Below, piece after piece: positions 8,496 to 17,164 of a DNA stretch of 64,000 nt. Made by a program: the position numbers and the translations under genes. Origin of the DNA: Pseudoips prasinana. Taxonomy: Eukaryota; Arthropoda; Insecta; Lepidoptera; Nolidae. A model generated the notes under the pieces. The model saw nothing but the letters and a program-made list of their open reading frames with translations, was not told the DNA's origin and searched no databases. The first letter of the stretch is position 1; each line of letters starts with the position of its first letter. The DNA is taken from the NCBI GenBank assembly GCA_951640165.1, contig OX621265.1:18117001-18181000 (forward strand). Reading direction: 5' to 3'.

Positions 8496-8771
8496 TCAAA
8501 TTTTTTAGTAAAACATATTTTAAAAGCAATTTCTCTTCGAAATGCTAGAGCAGAGAAGCCACCGTTTTGGGGTCCGAGTGACGTGGTCATCTGGTTTCAG
8601 AATAACCCACCTGCCAATGAAACTTTGTTTGAAGCCTCACGTAGGTTAGCTTGCATTCTACTCTTGGCTTCAGGCCGCCGGGTCCATGATCTTACCTTGC
8701 TCAAAATTTCACCGTCACATTATATCGATGTCGGGGACCACGTCATTTTACGTCCAGCCTTTGGTTCCTAG
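8496..8771 (+). pseudogene. Tyrosine recombinase catalytic domain, first part
   Basis: Reads NFLVKHILKAISLRNARA, PPFWGPSDVVIWFQNNPPA, then ASRRLACILLLASGRRVHDL and TLLKISPSHYIDVGDHVI. LLLASGRRVHDL contains the first catalytic Arg region (box A) of tyrosine recombinases, and the RPAFGS end matches the FGSKTD segment of DIRS recombinases. The frame stops at 8771; C-terminal boxes are found in fragments at 8860-9145. Confidence 0.65.
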
Positions 8772-8859
8772 GCCGATACGGCCACACATAGGCAGTCGGG
8801 TTGAAGTTATTGCAACATAGCAATATTAACATATGTCCCGTCTTTTGGGTTGAGAAAAG

Positions 8860-9145
8860 TTTTGCATTTGGCAACACTGAGTCGGACGGCTGAGTGTAAT
8901 AATGCCCTTGTTATTACTATCAGAGGCCGAGTACAAGCAGCCTCGAGAACGATTATCGGTAATTAGGTTAAGACAGTTCTTAGAGATGCAGGTATAACTG
9001 CCACGCCAGGCACTGTTCGCTCGGCCGTCGCTTCTTTGAACTGGCATGAGAACTTTCCAATAGAGGATATTTTACGCCGTGGCAATTGGCGCAGAGAAAA
9101 TACCTTTGCCAAGTTCTATTGCAAACAAATTATTGGGACATCTTA
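8860..9145 (+). pseudogene. Tyrosine recombinase C-terminal remnants
   Basis: Near 9010-9145 the sequence reads RSAVASLNWHENFPIED, then LRRGNWRRENTFAKFYCK. This is the H-x-x-R / W / Y end of DIRS recombinases, where FxxFYxK holds the catalytic Tyr region. Stops and shifts (for example the TAG/TAA run near 8965-8975) separate it from the domain at 8496. 9146-9397 is AT-rich with nothing recognised. Confidence 0.5.
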
Positions 9146-9397
9146 GTCACAGACAAACTTATCTGCGAATTTTGAACCTATGTAAAGTAGGTATATTAAT
9201 AGGTTATCTGCATAGTCACAAATTATAGATTATGTGATAATAGATTAAGAATTTTTTTTTGGAGAATCATTCTGTTTTCTTTAAGTGCAGTTGATATGTT
9301 TACTAATATAATATGATTTGATTTCCATAAACAAATTGTTACAGATCGTTTTAATTGATGTTTATCTGTATCATCCATCTCACATAGCGTCGTTGCC

Positions 9398-9537
9398 ATT
9401 CACCAGGAGTTATAAACACGTCTCTCACAGATGCTGTGCATCGTCACATGCCGATAATAGTGCAAGTTTTACATAAAAATAAAACTTGTATTATTGAGCA
9501 GAGACGATGCACAGCATCCCAATAAGGGCTCCTGGTG
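9398..9537. repeat. Hairpin-forming internal repeat near DIRS 3' end
   Basis: CACCAGGAG...GATGCTGTGCATCGT (9398-9445) pairs with ACGATGCACAGCATC...CTCCTGGTG (9505-9537); the 15-bp core is perfect. An inverted copy of the inner part lies at about 9683-9746, on the other side of the 72-bp terminal repeat arm. This could be a DIRS internal complementary region or an independent MITE. Confidence 0.7.
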
Positions 9538-9547
9538 AGAGACTTCT

Positions 9548-9619
9548 ATGAAGGCAAAATGGCGTACACGGCCCCTGGTGACAACTCGCTATAGATGGCG
9601 CTTAAATCGTAACCAAGAT
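9548..9619 (-). repeat. Right arm of 72-bp inverted repeat
   Basis: Reverse complement of 4797-4868 with one mismatch (G for A at 9553). It sits between two inverted copies of the hairpin sequence (9431-9519 and about 9683-9746). Confidence 0.9.
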
Positions 9620-9884
9620 GGCGCTGTCGGAACCGGAAGTTGTTGCAATTGGTGTAAATACAAAGGGAAGTATACAACGCACTCTCACAGATGCTGTGCA
9701 TCGTCTCTGCTCAATAATACAAGTTTTATTTTTATGTAAAACTTGCACTATATTATTATTAATTATTATAATCCCCATGGAAATATTGGGGCGCATTGGA
9801 TCCGGTGGTAGCATTAAAGCGCGACCGTCGTTATTAACACAAGGTCCGTCATAATAATAACACCTTAATATAGACAGAACCATT

Positions 9885-10140
9885 GACAATATGTATTAAA
9901 AATATTATACTTAAACTAGATAATTAAACTTAAACATAATCTTTTGACAATAACTTGATACGAGCTAGCTAAATATCATTGCTGTTATAAAATAAATTTC
10001 ATAAATGTTTTAATACAATCAATACAATGTGTACCTAAATATCTATGTTACTAGAAATAATAATGTATACAACTATAATAGTACAAACATGTTCTGACTA
10101 TTTACAAGCGCTTTTTTTGAAGCCTACGTGAATAAAAAAA
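9885..10140 (+). repeat. Dispersed repeat family, copy B
   Basis: Closely matches copy A (3345-3602): GATACGAGCTAGCTAAATAT, GTGTACCTAAATATCTATGT, TTTACAAGCGCTTTTTT, then GTGAATAAAAA and a run of A (10134-10148). 9753-9884 holds no recognised feature. Confidence 0.6.
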
Positions 10141-10465
10141 AAAAAAAATACACATGGATCCATGGATGGTAAGAACCCGATACTGCATATCTACAAGCTC
10201 GGAAACTTCAATGAACTTAAAACGTCTATGTAAGTTACATCAAGTGAGTAAACTATAAGGTGGCGTGGTAGAGGAACTGGTACCGGTGTCTGCATGAGGC
10301 TCATAGCTAGATGCTCTCACCGGTCTGTAAGCGATCGGCGAGGTTAAGCAACTAGGCTCGCGGTCAGTCCATAGATGGGTGACCGCCAAAGTGGTTTAAT
10401 TTCTGAGCGTCTCCGTACTTCGGAGGGCACGTTAAGCTGTTGGTCCCGGTTGTAGTCATTAGACA

Positions 10466-10769
10466 TACATACATAGACTCACGCCTGTTTCCCAGAGGGG
10501 TAAGCAGAGACAACGGATTTCCATTTGTCACGATCTTTGCACACGTCTTTTGCCTCGATTACTGTCATTATATTCTCCATACATGCTCGCCGGTTTAGGG
10601 TACTTCTGACCTGCCCTTTCTTGAGAACGTCTCCGATTTGTTCAGAGCATGTTCGACGAGGTCTTCCCCTTCCGGTTGTTCCATTCACACATGCCAGGTA
10701 TACTTCTTTCGTCAATCTTCTTTCATTCATTTTTTCTAAATGGCCAAACCATCTCAGCATTCCTTTTCC
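10466..10769 (-). mobile_element. 5'-truncated non-LTR retrotransposon (RT C-terminus), minus strand
   Basis: Flanked by a perfect 12-bp duplication, AGTCATTAGACA (10454-10465 and 10770-10781). On the minus strand it encodes [50 protein letters not shown] and [16 protein letters not shown], the extreme C-terminus of a common lepidopteran LINE RT. It ends in a TATG-type microsatellite. Further fragments of this family occur at 18258-18400 (minus) and 23195-23415 (plus). Confidence 0.8.
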
Positions 10770-10959
10770 AGTCATTAGACAACAGTCGTTAAACCATGTC
10801 AGAGGACTTTTCATTTATTTTTATTGGTGGAAATGCTCAAGTCGCACGTGGTGTGGTGCTCGACCCACTAAAACCGCCACGGTAGCCAGCCTCACAGTGC
10901 CTGTAGCGGGGCTCTGGGTACTCGTGAACGATCTCGCCAGTACCCCCGCTGTACACTGA

Positions 10960-12183
10960 CACTCTTATTTAAAATAATTCCTTGATCCGCCGCTTAACCA
11001 TGTCTCAGCTAAACCCTGCTCAACCACTTAAACCCCGCTCAACTATTTCTTTATTTAAAAACCCTACTTAAAGGTTTCTCAGCTAAGTAACGTCATTTTA
11101 TTTTACACTGTCAACATTTCTGAGACTGGTATAGAGCTTGACCAAAATTAATCGACTAAATCGGATTATGTATCAAAACTTTATGATTTTTGCTCTATGG
11201 TAGACATGGAATGATAGATTTATGATCGTAACAGTGCATTTTCAAGGACTATTGATTTTCTTCGGTGCATTTTGAAGTTTGTGATAAGATTCCCACTGGA
11301 ATTCAGTATTTATTTAAAAATTAAAACGGTTAGTAACTTCAATAAAACCTCCATTCACAAAAAAACGTCAAACAAAACGTCAGCTGATGCAAATAAAATC
11401 CGCCATATTTGAGCAAGCTTTAAACCAGGGGCCGACGTGGTTTAAATTTTGACATGGCTCAACCGCGGGTCAAAGTTAAATCGTGTTTTTAAATGAAAAA
11501 TTTGATAAACCATAGTTGAGCGGCCGGCTTAAATTTAAGTAGCGTTTTTAAATAAGACTGTGACGGTCTTGTTCAAAAACGCTACTTAAATTTAAGCCGG
11601 CCGCTCAACCATGGTTTATCAAATTTTTCATTTAAAAACACGATTTAACTTTGACCCGCGGTTAAGCCATGTCAAAATTTAAACCACGTCGGCCCCTGGT
11701 TTAAACCTTGCTCAAATATGGCGGATTTTATTTGCATCAGCTGACGTTTTGTTTGACGTTTGTTTGTGAATGGAGGTTTTATTGAAGTTACTAACCGTTT
11801 TAATTTTTAAATAAATACTGAATTCCAGTTGGAATATTATCACAAACTTCAAAATCCACCGAGGAAAATCAATAGTCCCTGAAAATGCATTGTTATGATC
11901 ATAAATCTATCATTCCATGTCTACCATAGAGCAAAAATCGTAAAGTTTTGATACATAATCCGATTTAGTCGATTAATTTTGATCAAGCTCTATACCAGTC
12001 CCAGAAATGTTGACAGTGTAAAATAAAATGACGTTACTTAGCTGAGAAACCTTTAAGTAGGGTTTTTAAATAAAGAAATAGTTGAGCGGGGTTTAAGTGG
12101 TTGAGCAGGGTTTAAGTGGTTGAGCAGGGTTTAGCTGAGACATGGTTAAGCGGCGGATCACGGAATTATTTTAAATAAGAGTG
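10960..12183. mobile_element. 1.22-kb fold-back (giant palindrome) transposon with CACTC ends
   Basis: Two arms of about 605-612 bp are near-perfect reverse complements around a centre at about 11563-11570 (GACTGTGACGGTC). Outer ends are CACTCTTATTTAAAATAATT and its complement, flanked by the 3-bp duplication TGA (10957-10959 and 12184-12186). The R1 copy at 42046-42048 is the matching empty site. Subterminal copies of a TTAAACCC.GCTCAAC motif occur in both arms. CACT ends with a 3-bp duplication resemble the CACTA/EnSpm group, but no transposase is present. Confidence 0.93.
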
Positions 12184-12390
12184 TGAGTGTCCGCGAGACT
12201 CTCACCCGGGGAGGGGAGGGCCCGAATGCCCCCCCCCCCCTCCCTAGCACGCACAAAGGCGTTACCTAAGCTACAGCAGTAATAATGAAATTTATTCAGC
12301 ACTTTGGTATTAACATACACTTGTACATGTCAAGTTCACAATGCAGTACATAAACATAGTGAATAGTATAAAAATTACAAAGAATTACAC

Positions 12391-12640
12391 ATCATCATCA
12401 TCATATCAGCCGAAAGACGTCCACTGCTGGACAAAGGCCTCCCCCAAAGATCTCCACAATTGCCGGTCTTGCGCTATTCGCATCCAGCTGTTTCCAGCGA
12501 CCCGCACAAGATCATCGGTCCATCTTGTAGGGGGCCTGCCCACGCTACGTATTTCGGTTCGTGGTCGCCACTCAAGAACCCTTCTGCCCCAACGGCCATC
12601 GGTTCTACGAGCTATGTGCCCCGCCCACTGTTTTATCAGA
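12391..12640 (-). pseudogene. RTE-type RT C-terminal fragment
   Basis: On the minus strand it encodes QWAGHIARRTDGRWGRRVLE, RSVGRPPTRWTDDLVRVAG and SWMRIAQDRQLWRSLGEAF, ending VQQWTSFG. This is the very common C-terminus of lepidopteran RTE elements. It is followed by the RTE 3' end (GTCCAGCAGTGGACGTC) and a (TGA)n tail, seen on the plus strand as CATCATCATCAT at 12391. Only the last 80 or so codons are left. Confidence 0.8.
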
Positions 12641-12937
12641 TATATTTTCTTAAATCCTAAAATAAATAACAAGTTACTAATCTATTATTTTGAAATTTAG
12701 TTGTACAATATTAAAATTAAAGAATTGAAGGCAATGAGCATTTGGCTAGCGCAGAAGGCTCTTAACCAGTAGCTTATATTAAACGACTAATACCCGAGGC
12801 CACCCTTTTAGGGTTAGGGCCATAGCTCAGGGGGCCGCTGAAGCAAAAGGACAGAATTCTAAGAGAGGGTGTGATCAGTTGCACGGGGTCACCGATGGCG
12901 CGTTAAGGGGCCAAAGATTAACTTAAAGAGCTTAAAA
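12641..12937. other. Intervening sequence without a recognised gene
   Basis: AT-rich to 12720, then a moderately GC-rich stretch (12780-12930) with no sizeable reading frame. It lies inside the block inserted into the R1 fragment and probably belongs to an unidentified repeat. Confidence 0.4.
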
Positions 12938-15900
12938 CTTCTTTCTTTATCCTTTATTGCACACAGAAAATATACATTTTATACATGTGTCTTTGTAAAT
13001 TAATGTACAAGGGCGAGCTTAACTCATTGATGAGTTTTCTTCCAGCAAACCACTGACAGAGGGAGATTTGTAGAAGAAGGGTAAAAACAGTGTACAACAT
13101 CAAAAGAAAATTAAGTGACACTAATTGTTACTACCGACTGGTAGAAATATATATATATATCTACACACTAATACATACTAATAATACAAACAAATTACAT
13201 ACTATACACACTAAATATATATATAAAACACCTAAATATACTAATACATAAATTATAGATTACAATGATTGTGACAAAAAGTGTTCCCTTGTTCTTCTCT
13301 TAAATACCTCTAAAGATGAGCTAGAAAGAATAGAGTGTGGAAGAGAGTTCCATAGTCGAACGGCACGTATTGTAAAAGAGCCATCATAACGGCTGGAAGT
13401 GTGAGAAGGCATACGAAGTAGAAAGGACGTGGCTGTGCGACAGAGTTTGCCTCGAGGGACTAAGTACTCAAAGCGTTCACGAAGATAGACAGGAGAATTA
13501 AAGTTATGAAGGATTGAGAAGAGTAGGGAAAGAATGTGACAATCTCGACGTTGCCGTATTGGCAGCCACTTCAACCGCCTCCGAAACTCCGACACATGGT
13601 CGTACTTACGGAGGCCGAAAATGAAGCGAATGCACAAATTCTGCAGACGTTCGAGCTTGTCAAGAAGGTCTTCATTCGCATCCAGAAAACAGACATCAGC
13701 ATAGTCAAGAAGAGGAATTAGGAGTGACTGTGCTAAGGATACTTTAGTACGGAAGGGTAAGAATTTCTGTAATCGTTTAAGAGACTGAAACGAGCAGTAT
13801 ACCCTTCTGCTTACTTCCGCAACGTGAGTGCTCCATGATAAGTTGCTGTCAATTAGTATACCAAGATTTTTAACATGGGGCGCATAAGGTATGGGGACGT
13901 TGTCATAAAGAACTGGTGGAAGAAAGTTGTTAGGTATCAAACTAAACATATGCCTGCCACCAATAATGATTGCTTGTGATTTAGTGGGGTTAACCAAGAG
14001 TCCAAACGATTTCGCCCAATCACTAATGTTTCCAAGATCACTATTGATGGCATCAATGGCCAGACTAATATCCTCAACTTTAAAGTGTCGATAAAGCTGC
14101 AAATCGTCTGCGTAAAGATGGAAATTGGAGGAAACAATTTTTGTTATGGCGTTAATAAACACAGAAAAGAGAAGAGGAGAGAGTACGCCACCTTGAGGAA
14201 CGCCCGCAGTAAGATTACGCCACTCAGAAGAAGCTTCTTCGTAGCGTATAGACTGCGAGCGTCCCCGAAGATATGAGTCAAACCATGCAGTTACTGAAGA
14301 TGAGATATTAAGGGAGGATAAGATGCCAAGGAGGATATCAAAATCAACTGAGTTGAAGGCATTACTGAAGTCCAATAAGACCATTACCGTGAGTAATTTC
14401 CGCTCCATGGCTAGTCGGACATCATCGGTAATTTTCACTAACGCCGTAACGGTGCTATGGCCAGGGCGGAACCCTGATTGGTATGGACTTAGTAGGCTTT
14501 GAGAGGAGAGGTATCGAGAGAGTTGTTGGCTAACAACACTTTCGAGGGTTTTGGACAGGATTGGAAGGATAGAAAAAGGACGGTATTGAGATAATGAAGA
14601 CGGATTTTTGGTTTTGGGGAGCGGTCGGACCAGGGCTTTTTTCCAGGATGACGGGAAGGAACTTGCCTCAAGAGAAAAGTTTATGATATGAGTGATTATG
14701 GGTACAAGTTCTTCTAGTATCAGGGAAAGCATTTGGAGCTGGAGACCATCATCACCCACTGCTTTGGTGGAGATGGATAGGATGGATTTCTTAATGTCTC
14801 GTTCAGTAACTGCAGTAAAAGAAAAAGAAGTACATACCGGCATAGAAATCTTAGAGAGATAATTTAGAGTAGAAGACTTGGTGCTGGCATCCAGTGTCAC
14901 CGGGGTTCTAGCAAAATGTGCGTTAAGTGCATTTAAATCAACCGATGACTTGACATTGTCATTACAGTCCTTACCGACACCAAGTGATTTTAGAAAATGC
15001 CATACTTGTGCTGTACCGAGGTTATTAATCGAGTTGTGAATGTGGCGTCTTTTGGCATCTCTACACATACGACTGCAGCGATTCCGAAGCCTTTTATATA
15101 TACACCAGTTCTCTTCAGATGCGGTTTTTTTATATTTCTTTTTGGCTTTATCTCGCTTTGACATAACTTTTCTAATATCATCAGACAGCCAGGGCGCAGG
15201 TGGATGTTTTATCCTCACCTTTTTGATGAAAGCATGAGTGTTGTATAGGTTTAATAAAATTTGAGTGAATTTCGTGACCTTGGTGTCTATGTCGATACAG
15301 TCGTAAACAGGAGCCCAATCGATACTGCCCGCATCAGCCCTCAAACGATCCAGGACAATGTTTTTGAAGCTACGAAGGAAGAGAAACTGAGACTTTTGTC
15401 GAGGGCAGTGAATTTTATAGGAAATATATATTAGGTCATGATATGAGAAAGAAGCTGGTAATTGGCCATGAGATGCTACTTTTGAAGGGTTCGAAACAAG
15501 GACTAGATCTAGGAGTGATGGCGAACTGTGAGGAGCGCGATGTGTTGCATCCAGAGGCAGTATATGCATGTTAACAGAATTAACTAGAGAGAGTAGTCTG
15601 CGACTCCGTGCATCATCTCGCAGTAGGCAGGTGTTGAAATCTCCAAGGATTATAGTGTGGTCATAATGAGATGAGTAAGTTTCAAGCTGTTTCTCAAAAG
15701 AGGAAAAGTAGTCAATATGACACGATGGGCTATAATAAACACCAAGAAGTAATTTTGAGTGCCTAGTTGTGACTTCAATAAACATGTGTTCCGCAGATGT
15801 TGAATATTTACTTGGAGACTCATCAACTACCTTGTGTTTAAGATCCGCACGAAGATAGATGGCAACACCACCACCCCCCTTCCCAGTTCTGTCATTACGC

Positions 15901-16142
15901 AGCAGTTTGTAGCCAGGCAGTGCGTATTGCTTTGAAGTTAGGGCGGGTTTAAGAAAAGTTTCCGAAACGAGAATAGCGTGGATGAGATCAGAGTCAAAAG
16001 ATGACAGAAGGTCAGGGTAGTGAGCGTGAATACTTTGAGCATTTATGTGTACAGCGTTAAAATTTTTCGAAGAAGAAAATGAAAAATGAGCATAGAGGTT
16101 ATCTCGAAGTTGAAGTGACTCGTTGTCACTGAAGGCACCCAT
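12938..16142 (-). mobile_element. CR1-like LINE with intact ORF2
   Basis: Contains a full-length endonuclease-RT frame (13260-16142) followed on the minus strand by about 320 bp of 3' UTR that ends in AATAAAGGATAAAGAAAG at about 12938. No ORF1 is present. Its 5' edge at 16142 abuts repeat copy C, so it is probably 5'-truncated right at ORF2. Confidence 0.85.
13260..16142 (-). CDS. CR1-like LINE ORF2: AP endonuclease-reverse transcriptase, 960 aa
   Basis: This protein nicks target DNA and reverse-transcribes its own RNA at the nick. Domains: AP-type endonuclease, residues about 28-240, with HINAQS (33-38), VSETF (59-63), IILGDFN (164-170) and SYHDL (233-237, where SDH is usual); a basic linker; reverse transcriptase, about 495-760, with LVRPLPK, SGFRPGHST, LLDFSNAF (589-596), GVPQGGVLSPLLFS (647-660) and the catalytic YADD (677-680). 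The C-terminus (RLQNLCIRFIFGLRKYDHVS, LKWLPIRQRRDCHILSLL) is typical of the CR1/Kiri/Daphne group. No stop or frameshift occurs over 960 codons, unlike every other LINE in the window, so the insertion is young. Exact clade not verified. Confidence 0.9.
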   Translation of the reverse strand: MGAFSDNESLQLRDNLYAHFSFSSSKNFNAVHINAQSIHAHYPDLLSSFDSDLIHAILVSETFLKPALTSKQYALPGYKLLRNDRTGKGGGGVAIYLRADLKHKVVDESPSKYSTSAEHMFIEVTTRHSKLLLGVYYSPSCHIDYFSSFEKQLETYSSHYDHTIILGDFNTCLLRDDARSRRLLSLVNSVNMHILPLDATHRAPHSSPSLLDLVLVSNPSKVASHGQLPASFSYHDLIYISYKIHCPRQKSQFLFLRSFKNIVLDRLRADAGSIDWAPVYDCIDIDTKVTKFTQILLNLYNTHAFIKKVRIKHPPAPWLSDDIRKVMSKRDKAKKKYKKTASEENWCIYKRLRNRCSRMCRDAKRRHIHNSINNLGTAQVWHFLKSLGVGKDCNDNVKSSVDLNALNAHFARTPVTLDASTKSSTLNYLSKISMPVCTSFSFTAVTERDIKKSILSISTKAVGDDGLQLQMLSLILEELVPIITHIINFSLEASSFPSSWKKALVRPLPKTKNPSSLSQYRPFSILPILSKTLESVVSQQLSRYLSSQSLLSPYQSGFRPGHSTVTALVKITDDVRLAMERKLLTVMVLLDFSNAFNSVDFDILLGILSSLNISSSVTAWFDSYLRGRSQSIRYEEASSEWRNLTAGVPQGGVLSPLLFSVFINAITKIVSSNFHLYADDLQLYRHFKVEDISLAIDAINSDLGNISDWAKSFGLLVNPTKSQAIIIGGRHMFSLIPNNFLPPVLYDNVPIPYAPHVKNLGILIDSNLSWSTHVAEVSRRVYCSFQSLKRLQKFLPFRTKVSLAQSLLIPLLDYADVCFLDANEDLLDKLERLQNLCIRFIFGLRKYDHVSEFRRRLKWLPIRQRRDCHILSLLFSILHNFNSPVYLRERFEYLVPRGKLCRTATSFLLRMPSHTSSRYDGSFTIRAVRLWNSLPHSILSSSSLEVFKRRTREHFLSQSL

Positions 16143-16144
16143 TC

Positions 16145-16410
16145 GACAATGTGTAGTAAAAATATAGCTAAAATTTAAAATTTTGATAATTAAACCTATA
16201 ACATGATCCTTGACAGTAACTTAAGTTAGTTAAATATCGTTACTGTTATAAAAAAAATCTTATTGTAAATTATTTCCTACAATCCGTGTACCTAAATATC
16301 TATATGTACCTAGAAATAATTATAAATTAATTATATATTACTACGAATATGTTCTGACTATTTACAATCGCTTTTTTAAAGTCTACGTGAATAAAAACCT
16401 TTTTTATTTT
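16145..16410 (+). repeat. Dispersed repeat family, copy C
   Basis: Contains CGTGTACCTAAATATCTATA, TTCTGACTATTTACAATCGC and TTTTTTAAAGTCTACGTGAATAAAAA. Lies between the 5' edge of the CR1-like LINE and the resumption of the R1 fragment. Confidence 0.55.
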
Positions 16411-16552
16411 AAAACCTCTTCCCGGGACGCTTATACAAGACGAGTGGAGTTCTTTTTCTCCAATCGCCAGCGGTCCCAGGGATGTCAGAGGCCTACTGGG
16501 CGGCTTGTGCAACTCTGACACTAGGGTCCACATACGATAAGCAAGCAAGCAA

Positions 16553-16695
16553 TCATCATCATCATATCAGCCGAAAGACGTCCACTGCTGGACAAAGGCC
16601 TCCCCTAAAGATCTCCTCAATTGCCGGTCTTGCGCTATACGCATCCAGCGGCTCCAACAAGATCATCGGTCCATCTTGTAGGGGGATGCGCACGT
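16553..16695 (-). mobile_element. RTE 3' fragment, minus strand
   Basis: Very similar to the RTE at 12391: CATCATCATCATATCAGCCG, then AAGACGTCCACTGCTGGAC and ATCATCGGTCCATCTTGTAG. Contains only the last few dozen codons. It separates two inverted copies of the 5S-SINE tail. Confidence 0.75.
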
Positions 16696-16737
16696 GCGTC
16701 TTCCGGTTCAATACAAAACAAATACTGAGACAAAAGT

Positions 16738-16870
16738 ACTTATTTACTTATCGTATGGGCAGTGGTTACCCTAGTGTCAGAGTTGTTCAAGCCGCCCAGT
16801 AGGCTTCTGACATGGCTTAAAGATTGTTGTCTAAAGACAGCTTAAAGTGCCCTCCGAAGTACGGAGACGC
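16738..16870 (-). repeat. 5S-SINE distal part, inverted copy
   Basis: Reverse complement of the SINE tail (CTTATCGTATGGGCAGTG, CCGCCCAGTAGGCTTCTGAC, then CCTCCGAAGTACGGAGACGC). The uninterrupted run across CATGGCTTAA shows the order of the SINE split at 10796/16482. A further copy (22370-22440) has CTTATCGTATGGGCAGTG and GCGCCCAGTAGGCCTCTGAC. Confidence 0.65.
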
Positions 16871-17006
16871 CCTGAATTTAAACCAGTTGCTTTACCTCGC
16901 CAATCACTTACGGAACGGTGGAAGTATCTGGCTATGAGAGATCACCTAGCCGGTAGGTGCCCTGGGGGGCTACCGGCTAAGTCGCCGAACATCGTTATCG
17001 TGATCG

Positions 17007-17162
17007 GCGTTCAAATAAATGAAGGTTAAAAATTACTTAATCAATCGTTAAATCGGCTTCAACGTTGACAATCGATTTCGGACTATTTATGACGTCACAT
17101 GTGCTCTTGGAAGCCGATTTTACGATTGATTAAGTCATTTTTAACCTTTGTTCATTTGAACG
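17007..17162. mobile_element. 156-bp MITE with long terminal inverted repeats
   Basis: Ends GCGTTCAAATAAATGAAGGT and, reverse-complemented, GCGTTCAAATGAACAAAGGT. The similarity continues about 55 bp through AATCAATCGTTAAATCGGCT. A complete stem with a small unpaired centre containing TGACGTCA. No TSD could be fixed. Confidence 0.7.
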
Positions 17163-17164
17163 CT

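Larger units (their letters stand above)
4797..9619 (+). mobile_element. Rearranged DIRS-like (tyrosine-recombinase) retrotransposon region
   Basis: The region is bounded by inverted repeats of 72 bp with one mismatch (4797-4868 and 9548-9619). Inside are pieces of DIRS-type proteins: gag (4993-6400), the end of RT/RNase H (about 6415-6830), a tyrosine recombinase N-terminus (6850-6960), a second gag module with repeats (7083-8054), the start of a reverse transcriptase (about 8140-8493) and tyrosine recombinase C-terminal parts (8540-9145). Most of RT is missing and the order shows that two related copies were joined. DIRS elements characteristically have inverted terminal repeats and a tyrosine recombinase instead of an integrase. 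Confidence 0.75.
10806..16481 (-). mobile_element. 5'-truncated R1-type LINE 3' UTR, itself interrupted twice
   Basis: Pieces 10806-10959, 12184-about 12275 and about 16418-16481 together match the 3' UTR of the R1 element at 41849-42325, in the same orientation (minus) and order. The outer junctions are a perfect 10-bp TSD, ATGTCAGAGG (10796-10805 and 16482-16491), inside the 5S-SINE. The fold-back element at 10960 and the block 12276-16417 (RTE, CR1 and repeat C) were inserted later. Confidence 0.75.
10285..16550 (+). mobile_element. 5S rRNA-derived SINE split by nested insertions
   Basis: The head (10300-10390) contains CACCGGTCTGTAAGCGATCG, GGTTAAGCAACTAGG and AGATGGGTGACCGCC, recognisable 5S rRNA internal-promoter sequence. 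It continues CGTCTCCGTACTTCGGAGGG, is interrupted at 10466-10769 by a LINE fragment and at 10806-16481 by an R1 fragment, and resumes at 16492 with CCTACTGGGCGGC. Both junctions have perfect TSDs. A second, inverted, uninterrupted copy of the distal part lies at 16738-16870 and confirms the joined order. Confidence 0.75.

Noticed and set aside
10300..10390. 5S rRNA gene
   Set aside because: Only the internal-promoter half matches 5S, and it runs into a SINE body and LINE insertion. It is a 5S-derived SINE.
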